Assembly: GCA_947074135.1 (NCBI GenBank)
Contig: CAMTOL010000145.1
Coordinates: forward strand, 1-5,924
Direction of reading: 5' to 3'
Source: an uncultured Rikenellaceae bacterium
GTDB lineage: Bacteria > Bacteroidota > Bacteroidia > Bacteroidales > Rikenellaceae
Length of the DNA: 5,924 nt
Each line of letters opens with the position of its first letter. Position 1 is the first letter of the stretch. Position numbers and translations under genes: made by a program. Positions 5,740-5,924 of the stretch are shown here, in pieces. Below the pieces are notes generated by a model. That model ran no database searches. It was not told the DNA's origin and was given only the letters and a program-made list of their open reading frames with translations.

Positions 5740-5924
5740 ATGATAAAGTATATATTTGTAGTCGTTGTTTCTGTTTTTACCGTTGGTTATGCGCTTGCTC
5801 AGCCTAAGATTATTGCTCATCGGGGGTTTTGGAAAACCGAAGGTTCTGCCCAAAACTCAATATCAGCCTTTGTGAAAGCCGATTCTATTGGAACTTTCGT
5901 CACAGAGATTGATGTTTGGCTAAC
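5740..5924 (+). CDS. Secreted glycerophosphodiester phosphodiesterase family protein, partial
   Basis: The first 61 codons are visible and the gene runs off the right edge. It opens with an export signal: MIKY, a hydrophobic core IFVVVVSVFTVGYALA, and a likely cleavage site around ALA-Q (residues 18-21). The mature part starts with the GDPD-family fold: IIAHRGFW (24-31), in which the His-Arg-Gly supplies a catalytic histidine, and EIDVWLT, whose Glu and Asp correspond to the family's E-x-D metal ligands. The usual PENT motif is replaced by AQNS. Family members hydrolyse glycerophosphodiesters to glycerol 3-phosphate and an alcohol, here outside the cytoplasm, in the periplasm or on the surface. 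The start is the only reasonable ATG before the signal peptide; the leader is A-rich with no Shine-Dalgarno. It has its own promoter and is separated from the oxalate operon by a terminator. The substrate cannot be judged from this fragment. Confidence 0.87.
   Translation, partial: MIKYIFVVVVSVFTVGYALAQPKIIAHRGFWKTEGSAQNSISAFVKADSIGTFVTEIDVWL

Noticed and set aside
1..5924. CRISPR array, tRNA/rRNA, insertion sequence or attachment-site signals
   Set aside because: No spaced direct repeats, tRNA-like cloverleaf, transposase or terminal inverted repeats were seen; nearly all bases are accounted for by five protein genes and short regulatory gaps.

Overview
The window looks like a piece of a Bacteroidales-type (phylum Bacteroidota) chromosome. 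This rests on moderately AT-rich DNA, two good matches to the Bacteroidota -7 promoter element (TAnnTTTG), A/T-rich translation starts mostly lacking Shine-Dalgarno sequences, and flanking proteins that resemble Bacteroidota versions of their families. The family or genus cannot be fixed from this sequence alone.

Layout: (1) Positions 1-1373, minus strand: the N-terminal ~457 residues of a Uup-like ABC-F ATPase, cut by the window edge inside its second Walker B motif, with a Bacteroidota-type -7 box just upstream. (2) Positions 1374-1562: a 189-bp divergent intergenic region holding that promoter, two inverted repeats that could be operators, and an unusually strong Shine-Dalgarno. (3) Positions 1563-5592, plus strand: a tight three-gene operon, frc (formyl-CoA:oxalate CoA-transferase), oxc (oxalyl-CoA decarboxylase, ThDP-dependent) and an AEC-family transporter, with gaps of 39 and 28 bp. 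(4) A strong intrinsic terminator at 5615-5651. (5) A Bacteroidota-type promoter at 5673-5702 followed by the start of a secreted glycerophosphodiester phosphodiesterase-family protein, cut by the right window edge.

The centrepiece is a self-contained oxalate-degradation cassette. Frc moves CoA from formyl-CoA to oxalate, giving formate and oxalyl-CoA. Oxc decarboxylates oxalyl-CoA to CO2 and formyl-CoA, which re-enters the Frc step. The net reaction turns oxalate plus a proton into formate and CO2, and the membrane carrier plausibly moves oxalate in and/or formate out. Gene order and families match yfdW-yfdU-yfdV of Escherichia coli, without yfdX or yfdE, and the carrier is not the MFS antiporter OxlT of Oxalobacter. 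Individual enzyme families are well known. The less expected features are the host lineage, several substitutions at positions lining the Frc active site, an Arg-to-His change in the Oxc C-terminal lid, and the regulatory DNA ahead of frc.
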